DNA of 64,000 nt from NCBI GenBank assembly GCA_008923315.1, contig WBSF01000009.1, positions 62,001 through 126,000 of the forward strand, given 5' to 3'. How positions within the stretch are numbered: the first letter of the stretch is position 1; the number at the start of each line of letters is the position of its first letter. The position numbers and the translations under genes were made by a program. Source of the stretch: Betaproteobacteria bacterium SCN1. Its GTDB lineage: Bacteria > Pseudomonadota > Gammaproteobacteria > Burkholderiales > Thiobacillaceae. Shown here piece by piece: positions 54,210-62,171 of this stretch. The notes beneath the pieces are model-generated. The model made no database searches, was not told the DNA's origin, and saw only the letters and a list, made by a program, of their open reading frames with translations.

Positions 54210-55071
54210 AACGCTGGCGCTGGCCGCCTGCACCAGCCTGGCCCAGGCCGATCCCTGTCATGATGCGCTGGCACGTTTCGATTATCCTGCTGCGCAAGCC
54301 CTGGCGGATGCGCGGCTGGCTGCCTGGCCCGCCGATTTTTCCGCGCGCCTGTGTGCGGCGCGCGCGGCCTACGAGACCGGCCATTTCGAACAGGCGCTGG
54401 CGCATCTGCGCAGCGCCGAAGCCGGTCAGCGTCAGGGTGAAGCGCGGACCTATGCCTACAACTGGCTGACGGTCACGCTGAACCGGCTGGGTCGTGGTGC
54501 CGAAGCGCTGGCCTATGGGCAGGCGGCGCTCGCGTGGGCGCGCCGCGAGCCGAACCGCCAGAACCTGGCGACTGCGCTGCACAATCTGGCGGGACTGCGT
54601 TACGCGCATGGCGACGCCGCGACGGCGCTAGCGCTGTATCGTGAATCGATCCCGCTCAATCCCGATCTGTCGGAGCGCTCGGCCAGCCTGAACAACGTCG
54701 GCCTGATCCTCCAGGCCGCGGGCGATACGGCTTCCGCCGAACACTGGCTGCTCGACGCGATCGCGCTCAATCGCGCCAGCGGCCACTATCACCATCTGGG
54801 CAAACACCTGCTGAATCTCGCCAACCTGTACCGTCAGACGGGCCGCTTCGACGAAGCGCAGGCACTGCTCGACGAAGGCGCGGCGCTGATCGACCGGGCG
54901 CAGGATCGCTACTGGCAGGCGGTGGCGGCGCGCTACCGGGGCTGGCTGGCGCGCGACCGCAGGGATTGGGCCGAGGCCGGCCGCTGGCTGGCCCAGGCCG
55001 CGCGCGCCTACGATGCGGCAGGGGCCACCGCGGACGGCGATGCCGCGCGTGAGGAACTGGGACGGTTGTGA
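54187..55071 (+). CDS. exported tetratricopeptide repeat protein
   Basis: 294-residue protein with a signal peptide (IETLALAACTSLAQA) and about five TPR-like helix pairs. Examples are DALARFDYPAAQALADARLAAWP, AAYETGHFEQALAHLRSAEAG, LAGLRYAHGDAATALALYRES and NLANLYRQTGRFDEAQALLDEGAAL. Such repeats bind other proteins; the partner is unknown. The start lies inside the 3' end of the RNase T2 gene (23-bp overlap in another frame), so the two are probably translated together. Confidence 0.85.
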   Translation: MSIRRWIETLALAACTSLAQADPCHDALARFDYPAAQALADARLAAWPADFSARLCAARAAYETGHFEQALAHLRSAEAGQRQGEARTYAYNWLTVTLNRLGRGAEALAYGQAALAWARREPNRQNLATALHNLAGLRYAHGDAATALALYRESIPLNPDLSERSASLNNVGLILQAAGDTASAEHWLLDAIALNRASGHYHHLGKHLLNLANLYRQTGRFDEAQALLDEGAALIDRAQDRYWQAVAARYRGWLARDRRDWAEAGRWLAQAARAYDAAGATADGDAAREELGRL

Positions 55072-55078
55072 GCGGAAT

Positions 55079-55747
55079 TCAGGGGGTGTTGTCGCGCACG
55101 AACTCGGGAAAGCGTTCGGCGCGCACGAAATAGGTGCCATCGCAGTTGTAGGAGGCGCGCACGAGGCCTTCGGACAGCGAGATTGCGGCGTTGCGCAGAT
55201 AATAGCCTTCGATGCCGCGCAGGACATTGAAGCTTTGCACGATGGCGTCGATGCGCGTCTGTTCCAGCGGCTGCCAGCCGTCGCGGTTCTCGTCCATCAG
55301 CTTCAGCCAGTGCGCCGGCAGGTAGGCGCGCAGCGGGCCATTCTGGATCATGGCGCGCACCCAGGCGACGGTGCGCATTTTTTCCCCATACGGCACGGCG
55401 ACGAAATGGCGCGCAGCATAGCCTGGCTTCACCAGATCCTCGGCATCGTGCACTTCGTAGGCAAAGGGATTGAAGACCGACTCCGTCCGGACTTCCGAAC
55501 TGTTGAAACCGACGTAGATCGCGTACACGCCGGTGTCGCGCAGGAGTGCGGCGCATACGTCCAGCACTTCGCCCGCGATGGGGTCGATGCGCGAGGGCTG
55601 GCGCGGGCGCAGCGGAACGGTCTCGCGCAGGCTCGGGTCGCCCTTGATGCTGACGAAGGGCACGTCGACCGGCAGGCCGAACGCACCCACGAAAGGTTCG
55701 TGCAGCAGGCAGACAACGGGTTCGGACGGAAAAGCATCGGGAGTCAT
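55079..55747 (-). CDS. hypothetical protein, family not recognised
   Basis: 222-residue soluble protein without signal or membrane segments. Features that look structured are PVVCLLHEPFVGAFGLPVDVPFVSIKGD, YAIYVGFNSSEVRTESVFNPFAYEVHD, a GYYLRNAAISLSEGLVRASYN segment and an aromatic end (TYFVRAERFPEFV). No catalytic motif stands out. It lies downstream of the DsrC-like gene on the same strand (50 bp) and its stop is 7 bp from the convergent TPR gene stop. Confidence 0.7.
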   Translation of the reverse strand: MTPDAFPSEPVVCLLHEPFVGAFGLPVDVPFVSIKGDPSLRETVPLRPRQPSRIDPIAGEVLDVCAALLRDTGVYAIYVGFNSSEVRTESVFNPFAYEVHDAEDLVKPGYAARHFVAVPYGEKMRTVAWVRAMIQNGPLRAYLPAHWLKLMDENRDGWQPLEQTRIDAIVQSFNVLRGIEGYYLRNAAISLSEGLVRASYNCDGTYFVRAERFPEFVRDNTP

Positions 55748-55797
55748 GCGGACATTGTCGCATGGGGGATTTGCTTTGCCGTGACAGGAAGCGGGGT

Positions 55798-56112
55798 CTA
55801 CATGTAGGCCTTTGCTTCCTCGCCTGGATTGGGCAGCCCCGCCACTCGCCAGGCTTCGCGCGGGCTGGGGAAAAGATGTTGCATGCAGTCGGCGCTCTGC
55901 CCCGTGAGGTGGCAGACATGCGACAGCGCAGTGACGGTGCCGTGCCGGGCGTATTCCCGGCGCAATGCGTGCAGCAGACCGAGCTGGAGTTCGTTGAGCG
56001 TGCCCAGCCCGTCGGTTTGCGCGATGCGGTCGGCCAGGCTTTCACTCCACATCCACGGGTCGAGCAGAAAACCGTCCGTGTCGAAGATGGTTGGGGAGGC
56101 AGCAGTGATCAT
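55798..56112 (-). CDS. DsrC/TusE-like protein lacking the C-terminal cysteines
   Basis: 104-residue protein with the DsrC fold pattern: an N-terminal FDTDGFLLDPWMWSESLADRIA, the helix LNELQLGLLHALRREYARHG, and the C-terminal HLFPSPREAWRVAGLPNP arm. In DsrC and TusE this arm holds the redox cysteines (one about ten residues before the end, one penultimate). Here both positions lack cysteine (EAWRVAGLP and EEAKAYM). The only cysteines are upstream (HVCHLTG and SADCMQHL). It therefore cannot act as a standard sulfur carrier and may be a regulatory homologue (RspA-like). Confidence 0.78.
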   Translation of the reverse strand: MITAASPTIFDTDGFLLDPWMWSESLADRIAQTDGLGTLNELQLGLLHALRREYARHGTVTALSHVCHLTGQSADCMQHLFPSPREAWRVAGLPNPGEEAKAYM

Positions 56113-56140
56113 GGCATCCTCCGGACAGGGAATGCTTTGT

Positions 56141-57205
56141 TTATAGCACCGGACTGCGCGGAAATAGGGGCCGCTCCCTGGCCAGTTCCGCCACCAGCTT
56201 GCGTACCGGTGCGGGCAGCGCAGCATCGAGCGCGTCGGCTGGAGCGAGCCAGACGTGGCCCGGCAGCGATTTCGTGCAGGGCGCCAGCGCGAGCAGGGTC
56301 GGCCGGATGTGCAGGCGGAAATGCGTAAAGCCATGGGACAGCGGCGGGAGTTCACGTAGGCTGTGCGCCACGAGACCGTAGCGTTCGCGGACATGGTCTG
56401 CGCAATCGGTGTCCTCGGATGCTTCGGGCAGGCTCCACAGGCCGCCCCAGATCCCCTTGGCCGGGCGCTTTTCCAGCAACAGTTCGCCCCGGTCGAGCAG
56501 CAGCAGCATGCGAACGTGCCGTTCGGGCAGATTTTTTTTCGGGCGGGGCGTCGGCAGCGTGTGCGTGCGGCCGGTTGCATGCGCGTTGCAATCCCGGCGT
56601 ACCGGGCAGGCCATGCAGTCCGGCCGGGTACGGGTGCAGAGCAGGGCGCCGAGATCCATCATGCCCTGGGTGTAGGACGCGATGGCCTGTTCGGGCAGCA
56701 GGGATTCCGCATGCCGCCACAGGGCATCCTCGATCCGTCTGTCGCCGGGCCAGCCGTCGATGCCGGCATGCCGGGCGAGTACGCGTTTGACGTTGCCGTC
56801 GAGAATGGCGCAGCGCCGGCCGAAAGCCAGTGCGGCCACGGCCGCGGCGGTGGAGCGGCCGACGCCGGGCAGGGCGCCAATGGCCTCGGCGGTATCGGGA
56901 AAATGGCCGCCATACCGCTCGGCAATCCGGCATGCTGCGGTGTGGAGATTGCGTGCCCGGCTGTAGTAGCCGAGCCCGCTCCAGAGCGCGAGCACATCGT
57001 CTTCGGAAGCGCCGGCGAGCGCGGCCAGATCGGGAAAGCGCGCAACGAAGCGTTCGAAGTAGCCGACGACGGTGGCGACTTGCGTTTGCTGCAGCATGAT
57101 CTCGGACAGCCAGATGCGATAGGGATCGCGATTGCGCTGCCAGGGCAGGTCGTGGCGGCCATGCTGGCGTTGCCAGGCCACGACGCGGTCGGCGAAGGGT
57201 TTCAC
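56141..57205 (-). CDS. mutY: A/G-specific adenine glycosylase
   Basis: Removes adenine mispaired with 8-oxoguanine. The 354-residue protein has LPWQRNRDPYRIWLSEIMLQQTQV, the helix-hairpin-helix LPGVGRSTAAAVAALAFG and the catalytic aspartate region DGNVKRVLARH. The [4Fe-4S] motif CTRTRPDCMACPVRRDC (C-x6-C-x2-C-x5-C) follows, with a C-terminal NUDIX-like domain (KGIWGGLWSLPEA, LSHGFTHFRLHI). It lies 52 bp behind the riboswitch-controlled DUF1631 gene on the same strand and could be in its transcript. Confidence 0.96.
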   Translation of the reverse strand: MKPFADRVVAWQRQHGRHDLPWQRNRDPYRIWLSEIMLQQTQVATVVGYFERFVARFPDLAALAGASEDDVLALWSGLGYYSRARNLHTAACRIAERYGGHFPDTAEAIGALPGVGRSTAAAVAALAFGRRCAILDGNVKRVLARHAGIDGWPGDRRIEDALWRHAESLLPEQAIASYTQGMMDLGALLCTRTRPDCMACPVRRDCNAHATGRTHTLPTPRPKKNLPERHVRMLLLLDRGELLLEKRPAKGIWGGLWSLPEASEDTDCADHVRERYGLVAHSLRELPPLSHGFTHFRLHIRPTLLALAPCTKSLPGHVWLAPADALDAALPAPVRKLVAELARERPLFPRSPVL

Positions 57206-57257
57206 CCCGGCAGGGTAGCATCCTTTGCCGGAGTCGAACGGATGCCAGGCGAGGCGC

Positions 57258-59516
57258 TCAGGCGTAGCCGAGCTTCTGGCGGAACAGGCCCATGAGTTTG
57301 CCGAAGGCCGATTCGGTGATCGACTTGCGTTCGACCAGCACGGCCTCCCCGTGACGAAGCTTGTCGGCCAGACGATGCAGGCTGATCGAGAAGCTGTTCA
57401 TGCCGTCCTGGTCGGAAAACAGGTAGGTGTTGCGGACGCCGCCGACCCAGCCGAGTCGCGCCCAGCGGAACGTACCGTCGTCGTAGTGGAATTCGACCCA
57501 GTCGCCCTTGTTCAGGGCGCGCGCGCGCTGCGTGAATTCGTCGTCCAGTTCGGGCGTGGGCGGTTCGGGCTCCGGTACGGGCACTGCCAGCACCGGCTGC
57601 GCGGCAGCTTCCGCTTCCGCCCGCTCGGCTTCGATGGCGGCGATCTCTTCGGCCGGTACATCCGGCAGCGGCACGGGCTGCACGTTCGGCCGCACCGCAT
57701 TGGCGTGCAGGATGACCAGGCTGGCGAAGAAACGGTCTGCCGCTTTTTTCGGCAGATCGATTTCCGCCGTGCCGTCGCGCAGACGCTTGAGCAGGCCGGG
57801 CAGGATGCGAACGAGCATCAGGCGTGCGTCCATGTCCGCTTTCGACTGCACGCTCCACACCAGTTCGCGCATGGTTTCCACATGGCTGTTGAAATGCGCG
57901 CTCTGTTCGCCTGCCTCGATGTAGTGACGGGTCAGAAGTACGGCCCAGTCGCGGCGCAGGAATTCGCGTACGGTCTCGTCGACCGTCTGGTCCTTGAGCG
58001 CCCGGTTGATGAAGTCGTGCACCACGACGGGCGCGAGTTCGGCCCGCTCGGTTTTGCGGAGCGTTTCGATATCCTCGCGCAGCGTCGTTTCGGCAGCCTC
58101 TTCCACGCCCTCCTCGACCGAGGCGTACAGGGATTCGAGCTGGTCAGCGGCATCGGCGAAAATCCCGATGTCCTGCTCGAAATCGTCGTGCACGCGGCTG
58201 ACGATCGCCGAGATGGCGCTCATGCGGGCATTGCCGGCCTCGGTGTCGGGCAGGTGGACCGCCAGTGCGGCGATGGCATCCAGCATGCGGCGCACCGGAT
58301 GGTGCGGCTGGGAGAAGAAATTGCGGTCCAGCAGCGCGGCTTTCAGGACCGGGATCTGTAACCGGCCGATCTGGGCTTTCAGGCTGTCGGGAATCGTGGC
58401 CTCGTCGAACACCACGTCGAACAGCATCGCGACAGCGTCGACCAGGACGGCGTCGAGCGGGCTGGCGGCCTGCATCACGGGACTCTGCTGCAGCGTGCGC
58501 AACACGTTCCGGACGGTGGAGGCGTCCAGCAGCGGCAGCTCGAAATGCGTGCCTCCGGGCAACTGCATGCCGCCCGTTTGCAGTTGACTGAGCGAATCCA
58601 GAAAATCGACGCCTTCGAGCGTGCCGCCGTTACCCATCCAGCCGCTACCGGGCTGCCCGGTCTGTCCGGCGTAGCCGCCTGCTGGCCGCCCGGCGGCCAG
58701 TTGCTCGAACAGGCTCAGCATGTCGTTACCGGCTGCGGAGGCGGGTGCCGCCGTCGTGGCCGGCGCCGTCTCGGCGGCGCTGTGGCCGCTCTGCCGGCCG
58801 ACGGTCGCGCGCGCTTTCGCCCCGACCTTGAGATCGGGCAGGATGCCGTGATCGATCAGATGGCGGTTGATGCTCTGGTAGATGGCGGCCAGTTCGGTGG
58901 TCAGCACCAGATCGAACTGGTTCAGCAGCACGATGCGGGCGTTCTGTTCGATATCCATGCGCGCGATGCCGTCGAGCAGCGCTTCGCACAATGCGCGCGG
59001 GCCGAGCGGGTTATCGTTTTCGGCGAGGTCGCCGCGACCGAGCAGGTCGGCGATGCGGGCGTCGAGCGCGACCAGTTCCTCGGCGCAGTTGTAGCGCAGG
59101 CGCGAGGTGGCTTTGTCCACGGCCAGCGTGATCTCGAAATCCTGGTCGCCGACCAGCGACAATTCGGTCAGGTCATTCGCAACCGGCGCATTGCGGCCCT
59201 GCGCGAACGCATCGAAGGACTGGCAATAGGCGTCCTTGCAGGCCGTCAGCAGTTCGTTCGCCCGTTTGTTCAGGATGCCCTGCGCGCCGTAATAGGTATT
59301 GCGCGTTTCCAGCAGGGGGGACCGGTCCGCCATGGCAAGCAGCGTGTTCTCCATGGCTTCGGTCTTGTGGGTCAGCGCGCGGGTGGCACCTTCGATCAGT
59401 ATGTCGCGGCAGGTGTGCAGCAGGCCGAGCGTCTCGGCCGACGCCTGGGCACGCCGCGCCCGCTCGAACTGATTGAGGTTAACGACGACGGAATTTTCAG
59501 GCATATCAGGCTCCAT
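57258..59516 (-). CDS. DUF1631 family protein with a c-di-GMP riboswitch leader
   Basis: 752-residue cytoplasmic protein of the DUF1631 family, function unknown. It is mostly helical: VVVNLNQFERARRAQASAETLGLLHTCRDILIEGATRALTHKTEAMENTLL at the start, IARMDIEQNARIVLLNQFDLVLTTELAAIYQ, and the central LRTLQQSPVMQAASPLDAVLVDAVAMLFDVVF. A Gly/Pro-rich linker lies around residues 245-300. A C-terminal ~80-residue module, GDWVEFHYDDGTFRWARLGWVG through SFSISLHRLADKLRHGEA, looks like a small beta-barrel. The ATG at 59516 follows AGGTGA by four bases; ATG 59504, six bases after GGAG, is equally possible. A cyclic di-GMP-I aptamer ends 68 bases before the start. Confidence 0.88.
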   Translation of the reverse strand: MEPDMPENSVVVNLNQFERARRAQASAETLGLLHTCRDILIEGATRALTHKTEAMENTLLAMADRSPLLETRNTYYGAQGILNKRANELLTACKDAYCQSFDAFAQGRNAPVANDLTELSLVGDQDFEITLAVDKATSRLRYNCAEELVALDARIADLLGRGDLAENDNPLGPRALCEALLDGIARMDIEQNARIVLLNQFDLVLTTELAAIYQSINRHLIDHGILPDLKVGAKARATVGRQSGHSAAETAPATTAAPASAAGNDMLSLFEQLAAGRPAGGYAGQTGQPGSGWMGNGGTLEGVDFLDSLSQLQTGGMQLPGGTHFELPLLDASTVRNVLRTLQQSPVMQAASPLDAVLVDAVAMLFDVVFDEATIPDSLKAQIGRLQIPVLKAALLDRNFFSQPHHPVRRMLDAIAALAVHLPDTEAGNARMSAISAIVSRVHDDFEQDIGIFADAADQLESLYASVEEGVEEAAETTLREDIETLRKTERAELAPVVVHDFINRALKDQTVDETVREFLRRDWAVLLTRHYIEAGEQSAHFNSHVETMRELVWSVQSKADMDARLMLVRILPGLLKRLRDGTAEIDLPKKAADRFFASLVILHANAVRPNVQPVPLPDVPAEEIAAIEAERAEAEAAAQPVLAVPVPEPEPPTPELDDEFTQRARALNKGDWVEFHYDDGTFRWARLGWVGGVRNTYLFSDQDGMNSFSISLHRLADKLRHGEAVLVERKSITESAFGKLMGLFRQKLGYA

Positions 59517-59584
59517 GGGGTCACCTCGCGGGTTCCGCGCGGCTGGCCGACATGAAAGGGGACGTTTTGGTACCGGGTTTGCGG

Positions 59585-59667
59585 CCGGCGGCCCCGCTAT
59601 CTCGCGCCGTCAGGAACGAGACCGGAAACTTTGCGTCCCCGCCTCGCGGCGGGTTTGCCCTGTTCGG
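59585..59667 (-). promoter_or_regulatory. cyclic di-GMP-I (GEMM-I) riboswitch aptamer
   Basis: On the minus strand the conserved strands appear in order. ACAGGGCAAACC (59663-59652) is followed by a 6-bp stem (59653-59648 with 59643-59638) capped by a GCGA tetraloop, the same length and GNRA type as the Vibrio cholerae Vc2 aptamer. Then come GGGACGCAAAG, TTTCCGGTCTCG, a variable loop, and CGAGATAGCGGGG. Vc2 has CCGGCCU pairing to AGGUAGCGGGG; here it is CCGGUCU with AGAUAGCGGGG, a compensatory C-G to U-A change. A short CCG/CGG pair closes the base. It should sense c-di-GMP and control the DUF1631 gene; on or off cannot be told. Confidence 0.92.
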
Positions 59668-59754
59668 TGGTCGGCGGGGGTCCTCTGGACACACAACCGC
59701 TCAGCTGAAGAAACGGCAGCCCCCGGAAAAACTTTAGGCGCACCCGCAAAAAAA

Positions 59755-61854
59755 TTATACCCCCTGATCTTGCAGGTGCTCATGCAGGCGCAGCATGGCT
59801 TTTCGGGTTAGCGACTGCTCCGGGACGTGGGCGCGACCGGCACGGATCTCGTCGGCGAGCCGGGCGCTGTCCAGCGAAAAACGGGTTTCGCCCGTGGAAT
59901 CGCAGAACAGCATGTAGCCCTGCACCCCCAGCCAGGCGACACGAGCGGTCCTGAGGCCCTCGTAGGGCGGGCTGAAGTCGACCCAGTCACCTTCCTGCAG
60001 GGTATTCGCCTGCTGTTCGGCGACATCCGCAGGCGGCGTATCGGCCTGACGCCGCGCCAGGGATTCGATATCCGCCTGCGTGACCCGTTGGGGAACGAAA
60101 TGGCTGACCGTGTCTTCCCGCTTGCCAAGCGCGGGGCGGATCCAGCATTCCTGGGTAGCGGTGATCGAATCGAAGAATTCCCTGAGTTGTTCCGATGACG
60201 CACCCTGGGCAAGGAGGCCGGCGCGCAATTCGGCGTTGATGCGGGGCAGATTCTGCAGACAGGCCTCGCGGGACGCTTCGTCCTCCGGCGGTTGCAGGCT
60301 CAGGAACAGCCGGTTCAGCGTTTCGCCGGCAGTCCGCCATTTCGGCCCTTCGCCGGCCTCGGCCACGTAGAGGTCCGACATGAACGGGACCCAGGCGGCT
60401 TCCAGCTGATGCAGGACCGACTGGGGCGCGGGATAGCGCGCAGTCAGATCCTGGAGGTTTTCCAGGGCGAGCAGCGTGCCGAGCTCCTGGCGCTCGACGT
60501 ATTCGAGATTGGCGATTTCAGTCGCCATGGTGTCGTCCGTATGCGCACCCTCGATGGCCAGCCAGTCCGCGAGGCTTTCGCATGCCTGCGAAAAAGCGTC
60601 CACCTGACGCTCGGGGGTGTTGATGACGTGGGTGCAGGCGGTTTCGATTTCGTGCAAGGCACGGGCGTGCGCGGGATGCCATTCCGGGAAACGGCGCGAG
60701 AAGTGGCCCAGGAAATCGATCAGCCGGCGCGCCGGATGGCCGTCGTCGCTGAAAAAATCCGGAGAGGCCAGGGCCGCGCGGAGCGTGGGAATCTGCAGCT
60801 GCGCGATTTCGGATTTGCAGTCGGCCGATATGTCCGGATCCGCCAGAATGAATTCGAACAGCCCGGCGACGGCATCCAGCATCGCGAGATCGAAGCTGCC
60901 CGCATCGGTATCGTTCGCATGCGCCTGGAGTTGCCGCAATACCAGAATCGGGGCATCCGGCACGACTGCCGTCATGTGCGGAAGGTTGTTCTGCCAGTGG
61001 TCCAGGCTCTCGGTAAAACTCGGGCGCGGCCTGTCCGGAGGGAGGCCGAAAGGCCGGTTCGGGAACGGGGTGCCCGTCGTCAGGCCGGGAACAGGCAATG
61101 CGCCGGCAGCAACGGAACCGGCTGCGCGAATGTGCGCGAGAATGTCGTCGCCAACGGAGCGGGCGGGGGGATGGGAATCCTCCCGCGCCGGGGGCGGTAC
61201 CGGTTTCGGTCTCTGGCCCGGCTCCGCCCGGACTTCGATGTCCTGCAGGGCGAGATACTGGTTGAGCGCGGCGTAAGTCTGTCGAAGGGTGTCCTTGAGC
61301 GCGTTCGCGGCGTGTTCCAGCAAGAGGGTGCCGCAGTGCGGATCGAACGCCAGCGTGTCGAAAGCCCCCGACAGCGCGTGCACCACGGCGCGCGGGCCAA
61401 AGGCATTGACCGGACTGATGGGGACGGCATCCTGCGAGTACAGGGTTGCCAGCCGGCTGAAAAAGGCATGTGCGTCCGGCCCCAGGTTCTGCGTCAGGAA
61501 TGCGACAGTCTTGTCTTCCGCCAGCTGGCGGTTGAATTGCACGTCATCCAGCAACTGCAGCTCGCCCGCTTGCGGATCGGCAGCGGGACGCGAGGCGGAT
61601 TCCAGATGCTGTTTGAACAATGCCGCGAATGCGGCGGACAACTGGTCTGGATGGGCGTTCAGCCAGTCCAGGCAGATCCGGCCAGCATTCAACATGGCCG
61701 ACGTCGGTGCCGCATCGAGTGTAAGCGTGCGTGCGACATCATCCATCACGATGGTGCGGCTGCGCTGGAAGAAATTGCCCAGCGCCTGCACCATGCGCTC
61801 GTCCACCTCGCGGATGAGGGCAGCGTAGAGAGAGGAGGGGGTCGGGGTGTTCAT
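59755..61854 (-). CDS. second DUF1631 family protein
   Basis: 699-residue paralogue of the DUF1631 protein downstream. It shares the general plan: an N-terminal helical region (REVDERMVQALGNFFQRSRTIVMDDVARTLTLD), a Pro-rich linker at about 215-235, and a helical middle with QAHANDTDAGSFDLAMLDAVAGLFEFIL and LPTLRAALASPDFFSDDGHPARRLIDFLG. The same C-terminal module follows: GDWVDFSPPYEGLRTARVAWLGVQGYMLFCDSTGETRFSLDSARLADEIRAG. Overall identity looks low, so the duplication is old. I see no c-di-GMP aptamer upstream of this copy. It is first in a minus-strand series with the riboswitch, DUF1631, mutY and DsrC-like genes. Confidence 0.85.
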   Translation of the reverse strand: MNTPTPSSLYAALIREVDERMVQALGNFFQRSRTIVMDDVARTLTLDAAPTSAMLNAGRICLDWLNAHPDQLSAAFAALFKQHLESASRPAADPQAGELQLLDDVQFNRQLAEDKTVAFLTQNLGPDAHAFFSRLATLYSQDAVPISPVNAFGPRAVVHALSGAFDTLAFDPHCGTLLLEHAANALKDTLRQTYAALNQYLALQDIEVRAEPGQRPKPVPPPAREDSHPPARSVGDDILAHIRAAGSVAAGALPVPGLTTGTPFPNRPFGLPPDRPRPSFTESLDHWQNNLPHMTAVVPDAPILVLRQLQAHANDTDAGSFDLAMLDAVAGLFEFILADPDISADCKSEIAQLQIPTLRAALASPDFFSDDGHPARRLIDFLGHFSRRFPEWHPAHARALHEIETACTHVINTPERQVDAFSQACESLADWLAIEGAHTDDTMATEIANLEYVERQELGTLLALENLQDLTARYPAPQSVLHQLEAAWVPFMSDLYVAEAGEGPKWRTAGETLNRLFLSLQPPEDEASREACLQNLPRINAELRAGLLAQGASSEQLREFFDSITATQECWIRPALGKREDTVSHFVPQRVTQADIESLARRQADTPPADVAEQQANTLQEGDWVDFSPPYEGLRTARVAWLGVQGYMLFCDSTGETRFSLDSARLADEIRAGRAHVPEQSLTRKAMLRLHEHLQDQGV

Positions 61855-62171
61855 GGCCTGCCAGCACTATCGGCCATCGGGCGGCATTAGTTGAACCGGC
61901 CGGGATGGAGCGGGCGAAGGGAACAGCACCCGGTCGCTAACTCGTTTATTACGAACGCTTTTTCCGATCCAAGCGTCACGGAATAGACTCGATTGTGGAC
62001 TCAAGTCTTCGGCCTGGTCAACGCAAGCCGCTGCGGGTGATCCAAATCGAGCCAAGCTCATCCATCAACAGCCAGAGCATCGGATTTCATACCGAAGTCT
62101 ATCTGTCCACTGGCACATCACGCCACAGGCCGCTACGGACAGGTGAGCTGCGTCCTCAAAGGATTGACTCA
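61855..62171. other. 317-bp intergenic region, no gene seen
   Basis: Between the start of the DUF1631 paralogue and the stop of the LysR gene. Its composition is less GC-rich than the flanks. I found no tRNA, attachment-site repeat, insertion-sequence end or known riboswitch by eye. It marks the junction between core-like genes and the mosaic right edge. Confidence 0.4.

Noticed and set aside
61855-62171. A second c-di-GMP aptamer before the upstream DUF1631 gene
   Set aside because: The GGGCAAACC, GACGCAAAG and TAGCGGGG strands are not present in this region on either strand.
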